In this document: piece after piece, positions 45,603 to 54,969 of the stretch
How positions within the stretch are numbered: position 1 is the stretch's first letter
Layout: the number at the start of each line of letters is the position of its first letter
Assembly (NCBI RefSeq): GCF_900109775.1
Contig: NZ_FOAX01000004.1
Coordinates: 310,001 to 374,000 of the forward strand
Source: Pseudoxanthomonas sp. GM95
GTDB taxonomy: Bacteria > Pseudomonadota > Gammaproteobacteria > Xanthomonadales > Xanthomonadaceae
Direction: 5' to 3'
Length of the DNA: 64,000 nucleotides
The notes under the pieces: generated by a model
The model's database searches: none
The model's input: the letters and a program-made list of their open reading frames with translations, nothing else
What the model was told of the DNA's origin: nothing
Program-made: the position numbers and the translations under genes

Positions 45603-46192
45603 ATGCCATCCTCCGCGCCCTGGCGCTGCCCTGTCTTGCAGCAGCGGGACTGATCGCGCTCCCCGCCCAGGCCGAAACGGTCACCTGCGAGTCCCGCAGC
45701 GGCAGCTACGTGAGTTGTCCGATCAGCAACGGCGGCCGGGTGACGCTCAGCCGGCAACTGAGTTCGCAAGGCTGCTGGGAGAACGATACCTGGGGCCACG
45801 ACCGCAACCGTGTGTGGGTGACCAATGGCTGCCGGGCCGAGTTCGACGTCGGCAGCACGAGCCGTTCGGACAACAAGGATGCCGCCGTTGGCGCCGCAGT
45901 TGCGATCGGGCTGATCGGCGCGGCGATCCTGGCCAGCAAGCACGACCGCGACAAGGATCGCGACCGTGATCGCGAAGACGACCGCTACGACGGGGGGCGT
46001 CCCCGCCAGACGTTCGATTGCGGATCAAGCGACAACCGCTTCACCTACTGCGACGCAGGCCGGGTGCGCGGCCACGTGGAGGTCTACCGACAGCAGAGCA
46101 AGAGTGCCTGCCGCTACGGCGATTCGTGGGGCATGGAGGGCAACCGGGTCTGGGTGGATCGCGGCTGCCGGGCGACGTTCGCGGTGTACTGA
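45599..46192 (+). CDS. DUF3011-like secreted/envelope protein with duplicated Cys domain
   Basis: 197 residues. Signal peptide ending PAQAE. Two copies of a domain with the pattern C...C..G.V.L.RQ.S...C....WG...NRVWV..GCRA.F: TVTCESRSGSYVSCPISNGG...NRVWVTNGCRAEF and TFDCGSSDNRFTYCDAGRV...NRVWVDRGCRATF. The copies are separated by a hydrophobic stretch (AAVGAAVAIGLIGAAILAS) and a strongly charged DRDKDRDRDRED run. Function unknown. The central hydrophobic stretch would place the two domains on opposite sides of a membrane unless it is buried, which is unusual for disulfide-type repeats. Confidence 0.85.
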   Translation: MNAILRALALPCLAAAGLIALPAQAETVTCESRSGSYVSCPISNGGRVTLSRQLSSQGCWENDTWGHDRNRVWVTNGCRAEFDVGSTSRSDNKDAAVGAAVAIGLIGAAILASKHDRDKDRDRDREDDRYDGGRPRQTFDCGSSDNRFTYCDAGRVRGHVEVYRQQSKSACRYGDSWGMEGNRVWVDRGCRATFAVY

Positions 46193-46222
46193 GGCGCGCG
46201 GTCCGTCGCAGCAGGCCGCGGG

Positions 46223-46879
46223 TCAGGCTGCTTTTGCAACCGGCAGCCGCTGCGCGGCCCACGCACCAAAGTCCTTCCGCATCTGCGGCGTCAACTCATG
46301 ATCGGCGTCGTACGCCTTCAGCGCATGCGCCACGCCCAGCTGCTGCAGCAATTGCTGCGCACGCTCGGCGAAGAAGTAACCCAGCTTCGAATCACGCACG
46401 CCATGCAGCACCAATCCGTGCAAGCCGTGCGCAGCGATATCAACTGGGATCAGCGGCGCGATCTCCGCCAGGATCCGCCCGCTCAACACGCCAAACCCCG
46501 CCACCGTTGCAGGCGCGGTCAACGCCACGCTGGCGCTCATGATCCCGCCCTGGCTGAAGCCGGCCACCAGGGTACGCGCCGGGGCAATCCCCAGACGCGC
46601 CTGCTGGTCAGCGATGAACTCGATCAACGCACGGCGGCTCGCTTCGGCCTGGGCCGGATCGATCTGCGGGCCTTGCGGGGTGAAGCGCACCGGGAACCAG
46701 GCGTGCATGCCCGGCCCCATTGCCAGCGGCGCGCGCGCCAGCACCACGTGCAGGTCGGCGGGCAGTTCCAGCGAGAGCGGCCACAGGCTGCCTTCGTTGG
46801 CGCCCACGCCGTGCAGCAGCACCAACAGGCCGCGCGGGTTGCCGGTGGCGGGACGCTCGATGAAATGCAGCGTGCTCAT
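46223..46879 (-). CDS. alpha/beta hydrolase, phospholipase/carboxylesterase family
   Basis: 218 residues. LLVLLHGVGANEGSLWPL (oxyanion region), nucleophile elbow AGFSQGG (Ser about 113), HGVRDSKLGYFFAERAQ with the acid, and ADHELTPQM with the catalytic His. Belongs to the small serine esterase group (YpfH/EstB-like). ATG 46877-46879 overlaps the ygiD stop by four bases, so it is co-translated with the dioxygenase. Confidence 0.9.
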   Translation of the reverse strand: MSTLHFIERPATGNPRGLLVLLHGVGANEGSLWPLSLELPADLHVVLARAPLAMGPGMHAWFPVRFTPQGPQIDPAQAEASRRALIEFIADQQARLGIAPARTLVAGFSQGGIMSASVALTAPATVAGFGVLSGRILAEIAPLIPVDIAAHGLHGLVLHGVRDSKLGYFFAERAQQLLQQLGVAHALKAYDADHELTPQMRKDFGAWAAQRLPVAKAA

Positions 46880-47691
46880 GCCGCCGCCTGCGCCGGCAGG
46901 GCGTCGTCGAAGCGATAGATATCCATCGCCAGGAAGCCCATGTCGATGCCCGCGTCGATCCGGGTGGCGCGGAAATTGTCTCCGGCTGCGCCCATGGCGA
47001 CGTAGATCGGCTGCCAGTGTTCGTCGGTGGGATGGGCGCGCTCGGCATCGGGTGCCTGGCGGCGGTAGTCGAGCATCGCGGCCACGTCGCCGGCGGCGAG
47101 CTGGTGCTCGACCCAGTCGATGTAAGGCTGCACGTACGGCGCCTGCTTGCCTTCGCTATAGCTGCGCCAGTCGTGCAGGTTGTGGGTGATGCTGCCCGAG
47201 CCGATCACCAGCACGCCTTCGTCGCGCAGCGGCGCCAGCGCACGGCCCACGGCCAGCTGGTGGGCGGGGCCGGCCATGGGCTGGATCGAGACCGGCACGA
47301 CCGGGATGTCCGCATCCGGATACAGCAGGCGCAGCGGCACCCACACGCCGTGGTCCAGGCCACGTTGCGGATCGATGTGCGGGTCCAGGCCGGCGGCGTG
47401 CAGCAGCTGGGCCGCGCGCAGGGCGACGTCCGGCGCACCCGGCGCCGGGTACTGGATGTCGAACAAGGCCTGCGGGAAGCCGCCGAAGTCATGGATCGTC
47501 TCCGGCTGCGCCGCGCCGCCCACCAGCGGCGCACGCGCCAGCCAATGCGCCGAGGCCACCACGATCGCCTTGGGCCGCGGCAGGTCGCGCGCCAGCTCGG
47601 CCAGGCGCACGCCGACCAGCTTGGGATCCAGCGCGGTCATCGGCGAGCCGTGGGAGATGTAGAGCGAAGGCAGGCGGGCGGCAGTGTTCAT
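46876..47691 (-). CDS. ygiD: YgiD/DODA-family extradiol ring-cleavage dioxygenase
   Basis: 271 residues of the class III extradiol dioxygenase family (LigB fold). SLYISHGSPMTALDP and VVASAHWLARAP carry metal-ligand histidines; LDHGVWVPLRLLYPDADIPVVPVSIQP and LVIGSGSITHNLHDW are typical. E. coli YgiD cleaves L-DOPA at the 4,5 position; natural substrate here unknown. First gene of ygiD-esterase, divergent from a LysR-type regulator across 106 bases, which probably controls it. Confidence 0.93.
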   Translation of the reverse strand: MNTAARLPSLYISHGSPMTALDPKLVGVRLAELARDLPRPKAIVVASAHWLARAPLVGGAAQPETIHDFGGFPQALFDIQYPAPGAPDVALRAAQLLHAAGLDPHIDPQRGLDHGVWVPLRLLYPDADIPVVPVSIQPMAGPAHQLAVGRALAPLRDEGVLVIGSGSITHNLHDWRSYSEGKQAPYVQPYIDWVEHQLAAGDVAAMLDYRRQAPDAERAHPTDEHWQPIYVAMGAAGDNFRATRIDAGIDMGFLAMDIYRFDDALPAQAAA

Positions 47692-47797
47692 GGCAAGACC
47701 TGTTTGCGGCAGAAGAGAACGCAGCGGTCAGACTATTGCGTCACGCTTAACGGATAAACTCCGTGGCAAGCCAGAATTTGTTACGGGGCAAGAAACA

Positions 47798-48727
47798 ATG
47801 GACACGATCGAAGCCATGCGGGTGTTCGCCGCGGTGGTCGAGCGCAGCGGGTTTTCCGCCGCCGCCGACGCGCTGGACATGTCCACGCCCAGCGTCACCC
47901 GCCATGTGGCCTGGCTGGAGCAGCGCCTGGGCACGCGCCTGCTCAATCGCACCACCCGCCACGTCAGCCTGACCAGCGCCGGCGCGGCCTACCACGAGCG
48001 CTGCCTGAAGCTGCTGGCCGAGTTTTCGGCCACCGAGGCCGCCGTCACCGCACAGTCGCTGGAACCCTCGGGCACGCTGCGGGTCAATGCCCCGGTGAGT
48101 TTCGGCATTGCCCGCCTGGGAGACCTGATGGCCCGCTTCAGCCAGCTGCATCCGCAGGTCACCGTGGACCTGGACCTGTCCGACCGCCTGGTGGATCTGG
48201 TAGAGGAAGGCTACGACGTGGCCATCCGCATCACCCGCCAGCCGGCCGGCTCGCTGATCGCCCGGCCGCTGGCCGAATCGGCGATGGCCCTTTGCGCTTC
48301 GCCCGGCTACCTCAAGCGCGCCGGCACGCCGCAGTCGCTGGCCGCCCTGGCCGAACACGACGTGCTGGGCTACCGCTACTGGGCCGGCGGCGACGAATGG
48401 CGCCTGGAAGGCCCGGACGGCGAGGAATCGGTGCGCGTGCGCGAACGCCTGCGCGCCAACAACGGCGACGTGCTGCGCGAGGCCGCCATCGCCGACATGG
48501 GCATCACCCTGCAGCCGGATTTCATCGTCGGCGAAGCCATCGCCGATGGTCGCCTGGTCCAGCTGCTGCCCGCCTACAGCATCCCGCCGGTGAAGATCTT
48601 CGCGGTGTACGCCAGCCGCAGCCACCTGGCGCCGAAGGTGCGCAGCTTCATCGATTTCCTGGTGGAAGCCTTTGCCGACGGCTGTCCCCGCACCAAGCCG
48701 GCCACCGACCTGACGGCGGCCGCGTAG
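47798..48727 (+). CDS. LysR-family transcriptional regulator
   Basis: 309 residues from ATG 47798 (MDTIEAMRVFAAVVERSGFSAAADALDMSTPSVTRHVAWLEQRLG), a classic LysR winged helix-turn-helix, followed by a periplasmic-binding-type effector domain (SGTLRVNAPVSFG... through PVKIFAVYASRSHL). Of the CrgA/AphB-like subgroup. Divergent from ygiD-esterase; likely activates or represses that pair and itself. Upstream in-frame sequence is not LysR-like. Confidence 0.93.
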   Translation: MDTIEAMRVFAAVVERSGFSAAADALDMSTPSVTRHVAWLEQRLGTRLLNRTTRHVSLTSAGAAYHERCLKLLAEFSATEAAVTAQSLEPSGTLRVNAPVSFGIARLGDLMARFSQLHPQVTVDLDLSDRLVDLVEEGYDVAIRITRQPAGSLIARPLAESAMALCASPGYLKRAGTPQSLAALAEHDVLGYRYWAGGDEWRLEGPDGEESVRVRERLRANNGDVLREAAIADMGITLQPDFIVGEAIADGRLVQLLPAYSIPPVKIFAVYASRSHLAPKVRSFIDFLVEAFADGCPRTKPATDLTAAA

Positions 48728-48737
48728 GAATCCCGTG

Positions 48738-50129
48738 ATGTTCGCTTCAACGCCCCACTACGACCTGGCCATCATCGGCGGCGGTGCCGCCGGCACGCTG
48801 CTGGCGATCCACCTGCTGCGCAGCGCGACCGCGCCGCTGCGCATCGCCATCCTGGAACCGCGCGCCCAGCTGGGCCGCGGCGGCGCCCATGCCACGCGCC
48901 ATGCCGAACACCTGCTCAACGTGCGCGCCGGCGGCATGAGTGCCTTCAACGCCGCGCCGGGCGATTTCGTCGATTGGCTGCAGCTTGGCGAACCGGACAT
49001 CGCGCGTGCAGAGCTGGCCGCGCGCTTCGTGCCGCGCCGGGCGTTCGCCGATTACCTGGCCCAGCGCTTGCAGGACGCGCGCGACGCCAGCTGCGCCAGC
49101 CTGGTCCACGTGCAGACCCGCGCGATCGGGATCGAACACCAAGGCGCCAAGCTGCTGCTCGCGTTGGAAGACGGCAGCGCGCTGTCAGCCGCGCACCTGG
49201 TGCTGGCCACCGGCAATGCGCCGCGCCCCTTGCCGGCGCGCGGCGCCTCCGCCTTGCCCGCAGGCCGCCGGATCGAAGCCTGGGACACCGTGGCGGTGGA
49301 CAGCATCGCCGCCGATGCCGAGGTCTGCATCATCGGTTCGGGCCTCAGCATGGTCGACACCGCAATGGCGCTGCTCACCGCCGGCCATCGCGGCACGCTG
49401 CACGTGCTCTCGCGCCACGGCCTGATGCCACTGCCGCATGCCGATGGGCAGCCGGCCTACGCGCTGGACGTGGATGCCTTCGCCGCCCTGCCCTTGCGTG
49501 GCCGCATGCATGCCTTGCGCGCTGAAGCGGCGAGCGCCGCCACGCGCGGCATCGCCTGGCAGGCGGTGGTCGATGCGCTGCGCCCGCATGTGCAGCACCT
49601 GTGGACGACGTTGTCGTGCGCGGACCAGCGCCGCTTCCTGCGCCACGTGGTGCGCTTGTGGGACGTGCATCGCCACCGCATCGCTCCAGCCGTGCACGCA
49701 CGCCTGCAGCAGGCGCTCGACGCCGGCCAACTCAAGCGCCATCGCGCGCGCCTGGACACCGCCGTGGCCGGCGAGCGCTGCGTGCAACTGCAGGCGCACG
49801 GATTGCACGGCCGGCCGCTGTCGCTGGAAGCGGCCTGCGTGGTCAATGCCACCGGCGTGGAACTGCGCGTGCAGGCGATGCGCAATCCGCTGCTGACCGA
49901 ACTGGCCGGCCGCGGCCTGGCCCAGCCGGGTCCGCATGGCATTGGCCTGGCTACTTGCTCACGCGGCCGGGTGCTGGATGCCGACGGGGTCGCGCAGGCG
50001 GCGGTGTTTGCGTTGGGGAGCCTGCGGATTGGATCGCTGTGGGAAAGCTTGGCGATCCCGGAGTTGCGGGGGCAGGCGGAGGAGATCGCGATGGCGGTGG
50101 TGTCTGGCGAAGGCGCTGTTCGCCATTGA
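48738..50129 (+). CDS. FAD/NAD(P)-binding protein (YdhS/HpyO-like)
   Basis: 463 residues. N-terminal YDLAIIGGGAAGTLLAIHLL dinucleotide motif, GRGGAHATRHAEHLLNVRAGGMSAF typical of the FAD-NAD(P)-binding family, second nucleotide motif VCIIGSGLSMVDTAMALL, and VVNATGVELRV near the C-terminal part. A flavoprotein oxidoreductase of unknown substrate. Starts 10 bases after the LysR gene and may be co-transcribed with it. Confidence 0.87.
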   Translation: MFASTPHYDLAIIGGGAAGTLLAIHLLRSATAPLRIAILEPRAQLGRGGAHATRHAEHLLNVRAGGMSAFNAAPGDFVDWLQLGEPDIARAELAARFVPRRAFADYLAQRLQDARDASCASLVHVQTRAIGIEHQGAKLLLALEDGSALSAAHLVLATGNAPRPLPARGASALPAGRRIEAWDTVAVDSIAADAEVCIIGSGLSMVDTAMALLTAGHRGTLHVLSRHGLMPLPHADGQPAYALDVDAFAALPLRGRMHALRAEAASAATRGIAWQAVVDALRPHVQHLWTTLSCADQRRFLRHVVRLWDVHRHRIAPAVHARLQQALDAGQLKRHRARLDTAVAGERCVQLQAHGLHGRPLSLEAACVVNATGVELRVQAMRNPLLTELAGRGLAQPGPHGIGLATCSRGRVLDADGVAQAAVFALGSLRIGSLWESLAIPELRGQAEEIAMAVVSGEGAVRH

Positions 50130-50194
50130 CTCAATGGGTTTTATCCTGAGCCTGTAGCGCTAAAGCGCATAGCTTTCGTGCGGCTCCACCACTC

Positions 50195-50471
50195 GACTTA
50201 CTTTCTTTGCTTGTGCAAAGAAAGCTAGGCAAAGAAGCGTTTTTCCACAGACGCATGTCTGGTCAACACACTGCGGGCGGCACGCCTGCGCTTTGCGCAG
50301 GTTCGCTACTGGGCGAGGGAGTTTGGAAGGGGCATCCCTGTCCCTTCCAAAAACGACATGCATCCATGCACGTCGCCCTGCGGGTTTGTCCTCGTCCGTT
50401 CGCCGTGCCTCGCGGAGGTTTTGGAGCAGCAAAGCAAAGAAACGTCCCTGGATTCCCGCTTTCGCGGGAAT
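50195..50471. repeat. hairpin-rich intergenic repeat region (six consecutive stems)
   Basis: Stems in order: CTTTCTTTGC/GCAAAGAAAG (50201-50224), CCTGCGC/GCGCAGG (50285-50301), TTTGGAAGGG/CCCTTCCAAA (50322-50351), GACATGCAT/ATGCACGTC (50355-50374, one mismatch), CCTC/GAGG (50408-50418), ATTCCCGC/GCGGGAAT (50452-50471). Order and stem types resemble, in inverted orientation, the copies at 50517-50730 and 59790-60003, so it may be a diverged member. The last stem is a very common interspersed palindrome in proteobacteria. Confidence 0.7.
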
Positions 50472-50516
50472 GACGAAATGGGCGATGTCGTGCACTGCTG
50501 TTGCTGTTGCTCAGCT

Positions 50517-50730
50517 GTTGATCTTCAGCGCCTTCAAAGCGAGCCGAGCACCGCAGGCTGAAATGGCCGAAGAGGCGCGGGTGTTTGAGCGTAGCGAGTT
50601 CCCGCGCCATGCCATTTCAGGCGAGGAGCGCAGGGGACCGGCGCAACGCGCCGGTGAGCGTCAGGCGCTGGCGGTTTTGGCTACTTTTGCCAAGACAAAA
50701 GTGGCTCGCGCCGCGAAGCGGCGTGAAAGC
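50517..50730 (+). repeat. structured interspersed repeat, copy A
   Basis: About 215 bases highly similar to 59790-60003, and to the inverse complement of 60081-60284. Nested and consecutive stems: CTGAAATGGC/GCCATTTCAG (50558-50567 with 50611-50620) enclosing GGCGCGGG/CCCGCGCC (50574-50581 with 50601-50608), then ACCGGCGC/GCGCCGGT (50637-50655), CTACTTTTG/CAAAAGTGG (50681-50704) and CGCCGC/GCGGCG (50709-50723). Non-coding; lies between the FAD protein gene and exoD. Confidence 0.9.
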
Positions 50731-50780
50731 TTTGCACTTGCTTACAAAGAGAGAAGCACGCCAAAACGAACCGACACCCA

Positions 50781-51419
50781 TCAAGCAAACACCCGCTGCC
50801 ACATCTCCCTCACCGCCAACCCACCCCCACCAATCAACACCGAGAAATACACGATGCTGACGGCATTCATCAGATGCCCCAGCAACACCGCCACGCCATC
50901 GCGCTGCATCAGTCCGATCGCCAGCAGCAGCAATGCCAACCCGGGCAAGGTGTTGCTGAAAGGCACGAAGCCGAACGGCGCCATCAGCAGCAGCGCGCCC
51001 AGCACCAAGCCCGCATCGTTGAGCGTCTCGGCCAGGCGGCGATCCACCAGCGCCGGCAGCCGATGCGGCCGGCTGACCTTCTGCAGGCGCGCGACCCACA
51101 CCATGCCGCGGCCCAGTGCGCCGCGCAGTTTGTCGGCGGGCAGCTGGCGCGCGCGTAGCGTCGACGGCAGCCACAACGGACGTCGCAGCAGGCGACTAAT
51201 GCCGACCAGCAAAATGCCTGCGCCGAACACCGTGCTGACGCCGGGGATCGAGACCGGGATCAGGAACACCAGCGTCAGCAGCGCGGTGAGCAGCAACAGG
51301 CCTTGCGGGCCGAATTGCTCCAGCAACGCATCCAGGCTCAGGTGATCGGGCGGCAGGCCGTCGATGGCCTGTTGCAACTGGTCGCCCAGCGAAGCGGGCG
51401 TCTCGGCAAGCGTCGTCAT
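50781..51419 (-). CDS. ExoD-family exopolysaccharide synthesis protein
   Basis: 212 residues from ATG 51417-51419 (MTTLAETPASLGDQLQQAI). Soluble N-terminal part LSLDALLEQFGPQGLLLLTALLTLVFLIPVSIPGVSTVFGAG leads into several membrane helices; RPHRLPALVDRRLAETLNDAG and APFGFVPFSNTLPGLALLLLAIGLMQRDG are conserved ExoD blocks. In rhizobia ExoD affects exopolysaccharide production and alkali tolerance; mechanism unknown. Isolated gene next to repeat DNA; not part of the 12-39 kb locus. Confidence 0.9.
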   Translation of the reverse strand: MTTLAETPASLGDQLQQAIDGLPPDHLSLDALLEQFGPQGLLLLTALLTLVFLIPVSIPGVSTVFGAGILLVGISRLLRRPLWLPSTLRARQLPADKLRGALGRGMVWVARLQKVSRPHRLPALVDRRLAETLNDAGLVLGALLLMAPFGFVPFSNTLPGLALLLLAIGLMQRDGVAVLLGHLMNAVSIVYFSVLIGGGGLAVREMWQRVFA

Positions 51420-51516
51420 GCAGCGCGGCAAATGCAGGGGAAGCGCGAGCCTAGCCCGGTGACGCATGTCGGCGCTGTCAGATGACGCACGCGACAGCCG
51501 CGTGCGTCATCCGCAT

Positions 51517-54500
51517 TCATCCCGCGCTTTGGCTGCGATCACTGTGCGCGGCCAGGAACGAACGCAGCGAGGCGGGCTTCACCGGCTTGGTCAGCAGGCG
51601 ATAGCCACGATCGCGTGCCTCGACCTTCAGTTCATCGCGGCCGTCAGCGGTGAGCAGGGCGCCGGCGATCGGGCCGGGGCTGGCCTCGCGCAGCGCATCG
51701 AGCGTGTCCAGGCCTTCCAGGCGATCGTGCAGGTGGTAATCCACCAGCATCACCGCCGGGCCCTCGGCCACGCGTTCGAGCGCGGCATCGACGGTGCTGG
51801 CGGTGATCACGTCCACGCCCCAGCGGCTGAGCAGCACGCGCATGCCGTCGAGGATTTCCTGATCGTTGTCCACGCACAGCACCTTGAGGCCGGCGAGCGA
51901 ATCGCTGGCCGGTGCGCGACGCGGGCGCACCACCGGCTCGCTGATCCCGGCCGCGCGCGGCACGGTGATCGAGAACATGCTGCCCTTGCCAACATTGCTG
52001 CGCGCATCCAGCGGCGCGTTCAACACGCGCGAGATGCGCTGGCAGATCGACAGGCCCAGGCCCAGGCCCTGCTCGCCCCAGTCGAAGGGCTGCTGGTAGC
52101 GCTGGAACTCATCGAAGATCTGGCGCATGTGCTGCGGCGGGATGCCCGGGCCGGTGTCCCACACCTGCAACTCCAGCAGGTCGCCGCGCCCGCGCATGCC
52201 CAGCACGATCCGGCCCGAGCGCGTGTAGCGCAGCGCATTGGCGATGAAGTTCTGCAGCACCCGGCGCAGCAGGCGGCGATCGCTGCGCACCGGCGCGGTG
52301 CCACGCGCATGGATGCGCAGCTGCAGGCCGCGGCCACCAGCGACCGGCGCGTACTGCGCGGCGAGTTCGCGCAGGATCTCGGCCGCATCGAAATCAGTCA
52401 GCTCCGCGCGCAGGCGATTGGCGTCCATGCGCGAAACATCCAGCAGGCCGTCCAGCAGTTCTTCGGCCGCACGCAGCGAGGCATCGACGCGCTCGGCCAG
52501 GCGCACCTGTTCGGCCGCATCGCCGCCGCTTTCGCGCAGGGCCGAGGTGAACAGCCGCGCGGCGTTCAACGGCTGCAGCACGTCGTGGCTGATCGCCGCG
52601 AGGAAGCGCGTCTTGGACTGCTGCGCGGACTCGGCTTCCTGGCTGCGCTCGGCCACGCGCTGCTCCAGGTGTTCGTTGACTTCCAGCAGCGCCAGTTCGA
52701 CGCGCTTGAACTCGGTGACGTCGTTATAGCTCGTCACGTAGCCGCCGCCGGGCAGCGGCTGGCCGCGCATCTCGATCACCTGGCCGTCGCTGCGCACGCG
52801 CTCGAACACATGCGGCGAGCCGGCGCGCATGTAGCTGATGCGCTTGTTGACCTGTTCTTCGACCTGGCCATCGCCCAGCTCGCCTTTTTCGGCGTTGTAG
52901 CGGATCAGGTCGGCGACCGGACGGCCGACATAGAGCATGCCTTCGGGATAACCGAACATGGTCTGGTAGCGGCGATTCCACGCCACCAGGCGCATCTCCG
53001 GATCGACCACGCTCACCCCGGAGCTGATGTTTTCCAGCGTGCTGGACAGGATCTCGCGGTTGAAGCGCAGCTCCTGGCCGGCCTCATCCAACACCGCGAC
53101 CACTTCGCCCAGCTCCATGCCCGAGCCACGCAGCACGCTGGTCAACACCAGCCGCGCCGAGGCCGCGCCGATCGCCGAGGCCAGCAGACGCTCGGTGAAC
53201 TGCACCCAGGCGCGGTCGGCGTTGGCGTCGAGCTTGAGCTCGCGGCCGAGTTCGCGTGCTTGTTCGGTGAAGGCACGCGAGGCGTGGCGCTCGCCGACCA
53301 CGCGCTGGGCCAGCGACATCAGGTCAGCCACGTGCACGTTGCCCGGCCACTCGCTGGCGATCAGCGCGCGCCGCTGCGCATACGGATCCAGGAACGGCAC
53401 GATCCGCAGGCGCTCGTCCAGGTTGGGCCGCCAGCGCGCGGAGACGATCATCATCGTGCCGGCGTTGAGCAGCAGCGACCAGAACGTGCCGTGGGTCAGC
53501 GGGTCCCAGCCGCTCAGGTTGAACAGCTGCTGCGGGCGCAGCCACGACAGGCCGAACGGCCCGGTCTGCAGCCACGCCGGTCCCAGCCAGCCCGAGGCCG
53601 ACAACGTCGGCAGCAGCAGCGTGTAACCCCACACCGCAAAGCCCACCGCCATGCCCAGCTCCACGCCGCGCTTGCTGGCACCGCGCCAGTACAGGCCGCC
53701 GATCAGTGCCGGCGCGAACTGCGCCACCGCGGCGAAGGCGATCAGGCCGTAGCTGGCCAGCGTGCTGTCGCCGTTGCTGCCGCGGTGGTAGGCGTAGGCG
53801 CACAGCGCCAGCAGCAGGATGGTGAAGCGGCGGATCCACAGCACGCGCGTGGCCATGTCGGCCGCGTCGTGGCGCTCGCCCCAGCCGCGGCGCAGCAGGA
53901 TCGGCATCACCAGGTCGTTGCTGATCATGGTCGCCAGCGCGATGCTGGCCACGATCACCATGCCGGTCGCGGCCGAGAAGCCGCCGATGTAGGCCACCAT
54001 CGCCAGCGTGTCCTGGCCCATCGCCAGCGGCAGCGCCAACACGAAGGTGTCGCCGGCCTGCGCACCATGCCCGCCGAACAGCTCCACGCCCGCGGTGGCG
54101 ATCGGCACCACCATCAGCGAAATGATCAGCAGGTAGGCGCCGAACATCCAGCGCGCGCGCCGCACGTCGCCAACGTCGCCGCATTCGACCACCGCCACCT
54201 GGAACTGGCGCGGCAGGCAGATGATCGCCAGGAAGCCCAGCAGCGTCTGGGTGAAGAAGCCCACCGGCGGCTGGCTTTCGAACAGCGTGCGCGCGGCCTC
54301 GCCCAGCGGATGCTCGCGCGCGCCCAGCCACTGCCACGACACCAGGCCCACGGCCACCAGTGCGACCAGCTTGATCACCGACTCGAATGCCAACGCCGCC
54401 ATCATGCCGTGGTGGTGTTCGGTCGCATCGACCTGGCGCGTGCCGAACAACGCGGCAAACAGCGCCATCAGCAGCGCCACGTACAGCGCCGGATCGTGGA

Positions 54501-54969
54501 AGAAGCCGGTGGCCTCCGGATTGTGCCCGGTCAGCACGCCCAGGCTCATCGCCACCGCCTTGTACTGCAGGGCGAGGTAGGGGATCACGCCGAACAGCGC
54601 GATCAGCGTCACCAGCGCCGCCAGCCGGCGCGAGCGCCCATAGCGCGAGGAGATGAAGTCGGCGATGGAGACGATGTTGTGGCTGCGCGCCACCAGCGCC
54701 AGGCGCTCGATGATCCGCCAGCCGAACAGCATCAGCAGCAGCGGTCCCAGGTAGATCGGCAGGTAGCTCACGCCGTGGCGCACCGCAGTGCCGACCGCGC
54801 CGTAGAACGTCCACGACGAGCAGTACACCGCCAGCGCCGCCGAATAGATCACCGGCCGCAGCCAGCGGCGATTGGGATACAGCGGATAGCGATCGCCCAG
54901 CCAGGCCACGCCGAACAACACCGCGGCATAGCCGATCGAAATCCCCAGCAGCACCCAACCTGAAATCAT
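51517..54969 (-). CDS. hybrid sensor histidine kinase with sodium/solute symporter-like sensor domain
   Basis: 1150 residues from ATG 54967-54969 (GGGGA about 6 bases upstream). Residues 1 to about 500 form an SSF-family transporter module with about thirteen helices (YCSSWTFYGAVGTAVRHG, SIADFISSRYGRS). A linker, a PAS domain (VVDPEMRLVAWNRRYQTMFGYPEGM), coiled coil, HisKA with AAISHDVLQPLNAARLF (phospho-His), HATPase (ANALRYTRSG, DTGPGIP, GLGLGLSI) and a C-terminal receiver with VDYHLHD follow. Resembles CbrA-type kinases that couple nutrient transport to carbon/nitrogen control. The receiver is attached; a separate regulator gene is not adjacent. Confidence 0.94.
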   Translation of the reverse strand: MISGWVLLGISIGYAAVLFGVAWLGDRYPLYPNRRWLRPVIYSAALAVYCSSWTFYGAVGTAVRHGVSYLPIYLGPLLLMLFGWRIIERLALVARSHNIVSIADFISSRYGRSRRLAALVTLIALFGVIPYLALQYKAVAMSLGVLTGHNPEATGFFHDPALYVALLMALFAALFGTRQVDATEHHHGMMAALAFESVIKLVALVAVGLVSWQWLGAREHPLGEAARTLFESQPPVGFFTQTLLGFLAIICLPRQFQVAVVECGDVGDVRRARWMFGAYLLIISLMVVPIATAGVELFGGHGAQAGDTFVLALPLAMGQDTLAMVAYIGGFSAATGMVIVASIALATMISNDLVMPILLRRGWGERHDAADMATRVLWIRRFTILLLALCAYAYHRGSNGDSTLASYGLIAFAAVAQFAPALIGGLYWRGASKRGVELGMAVGFAVWGYTLLLPTLSASGWLGPAWLQTGPFGLSWLRPQQLFNLSGWDPLTHGTFWSLLLNAGTMMIVSARWRPNLDERLRIVPFLDPYAQRRALIASEWPGNVHVADLMSLAQRVVGERHASRAFTEQARELGRELKLDANADRAWVQFTERLLASAIGAASARLVLTSVLRGSGMELGEVVAVLDEAGQELRFNREILSSTLENISSGVSVVDPEMRLVAWNRRYQTMFGYPEGMLYVGRPVADLIRYNAEKGELGDGQVEEQVNKRISYMRAGSPHVFERVRSDGQVIEMRGQPLPGGGYVTSYNDVTEFKRVELALLEVNEHLEQRVAERSQEAESAQQSKTRFLAAISHDVLQPLNAARLFTSALRESGGDAAEQVRLAERVDASLRAAEELLDGLLDVSRMDANRLRAELTDFDAAEILRELAAQYAPVAGGRGLQLRIHARGTAPVRSDRRLLRRVLQNFIANALRYTRSGRIVLGMRGRGDLLELQVWDTGPGIPPQHMRQIFDEFQRYQQPFDWGEQGLGLGLSICQRISRVLNAPLDARSNVGKGSMFSITVPRAAGISEPVVRPRRAPASDSLAGLKVLCVDNDQEILDGMRVLLSRWGVDVITASTVDAALERVAEGPAVMLVDYHLHDRLEGLDTLDALREASPGPIAGALLTADGRDELKVEARDRGYRLLTKPVKPASLRSFLAAHSDRSQSAG

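Noticed and set aside
51466-54963. 1165-residue open frame on the + strand opposite the hybrid kinase
   Set aside because: Antisense shadow of a strongly coding minus-strand gene in GC-rich DNA; composition is His/Gln/Arg-rich low complexity with no domain.
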